Source: Iodobacter ciconiae
GTDB taxonomy: Bacteria; Pseudomonadota; Gammaproteobacteria; Burkholderiales; Chitinibacteraceae
Direction: 5' to 3'
Assembly (NCBI RefSeq): GCF_003952345.1
Contig: NZ_CP034433.1
Coordinates: 1,612,001 to 1,676,000 of the forward strand
DNA: 64,000 nt
Each line of letters begins with the position of its first letter. The stretch's first letter is position 1. This document shows positions 63,857 to 64,000 of the stretch, piece by piece. A program made the position numbers and the translations under genes. Below the pieces are notes generated by a model. It had not been told where the DNA came from. It saw only the letters and a program-made list of their open reading frames with translations, and did no database searches.

Positions 63857-64000
63857 CTAGCCAAATGCGGCAAATTTAACCAGCCACAGCGCAGTAATAA
63901 TCAACACCGCCGGGCTTAAATCTTTATAACGCCCCGCCAAAACTTTAATGGCGGCATAACTAATAAAACCAAAGGCAATCCCGTCAGCAATCGAGTAGGT
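63857..64000 (-). CDS. C-terminal end of an NCS2-family purine permease (partial)
   Basis: The minus-strand frame enters from the right edge and ends in TAG at 63857-63859. The last 47 residues include YSIADGIAFGFISYAAIKVL and LSPAVLIITALWLVKFAAF, the typical end of the AzgA/PbuG-like adenine-guanine/hypoxanthine permeases. The rest lies outside the window. Its position before apt and hpt links uptake and salvage of purines. Confidence 0.88.
   Translation of the reverse strand, partial: TYSIADGIAFGFISYAAIKVLAGRYKDLSPAVLIITALWLVKFAAFG

Noticed and set aside
1..64000. CRISPR array, tRNA or rRNA genes, transposase genes
   Set aside because: No regularly spaced direct repeats, no cloverleaf-like segments with a T-loop box, and no transposase-like ORF were seen on either strand by eye; tRNAscan-SE and an IS search would be decisive.

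Overview
The window looks like the chromosome of a betaproteobacterium, most likely of the order Neisseriales (an Iodobacter- or Chromobacterium-like relative; this placement is an inference from gene content, not from a search). The hints are the phaR/phasin pair, a RibB with a degenerate RibA half, the thiL-pgpA and ribB-ribH-nusB runs, moderate GC content, and pigment and PEP-CTERM traits on one chromosome. About 90 percent of the window is coding. I saw no rRNA, tRNA, CRISPR array, prophage or transposase gene.

Positions 1-21.1 kb are mostly conserved housekeeping genes: tcdA, phaR and a divergent phasin, an Atm1-type ABC exporter, apaG, rpe-arsC-gph, thyA-folA, greB, rluB, mutS, suhB, trmJ, a rhodanese-type sulfurtransferase, dcd, a Bcp peroxiredoxin and a PIN-PhoH protein. 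At 21.1-22.9 kb an AT-richer ORF with a PD-(D/E)XK-like motif, next to a GC-rich hairpin repeat, looks like a small accessory insertion. Positions 22.9-37.8 kb return to core functions: amn, pta, an orphan ParA, alkA, pmbA, darP, mog, a carboxylesterase, mtnN, a small PEP-CTERM-like protein, pgpA-thiL and ribB-ribH-nusB.

Positions 38.15-55.63 kb hold the main feature, an aryl-polyene (APE)/flexirubin-type pigment cluster of 19 genes, all on the plus strand and mostly overlapping or closely spaced. An aromatic amino acid ammonia-lyase would make the arylacrylic starter. An AMP-ligase, here fused to a dehydratase-like hot-dog domain, would load it on one of two ACPs. The KS/CLF pair, a second KS, the ketoreductase and the dehydratases would build the polyene. 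Two acyltransferases, a glycosyltransferase, a LolA-like carrier, an MMPL exporter and a DUF3261 lipoprotein would attach it to a lipid and move it to the outer membrane. A flavoprotein with halogenase-like motifs may tailor the chromophore. A GC-rich repeat has landed between the thioesterase and the LolA-like gene, and a second copy sits between the dehydratase and the ketoreductase.

Positions 55.8-64 kb hold ribD - zinc-ribbon protein - riboflavin synthase, nrdR, glyA, a CorA-like transporter, hpt, apt and the end of an NCS2 purine permease. Between apt and the permease the 5' end of apt is duplicated in tandem as a 22-codon mini-ORF. Two repeat families are dispersed in the second half of the window: a GC-rich hairpin repeat (three copies, stems with compensatory changes) and a MITE-like element with CACAGAG/ACACGGAG motifs (three or four copies).
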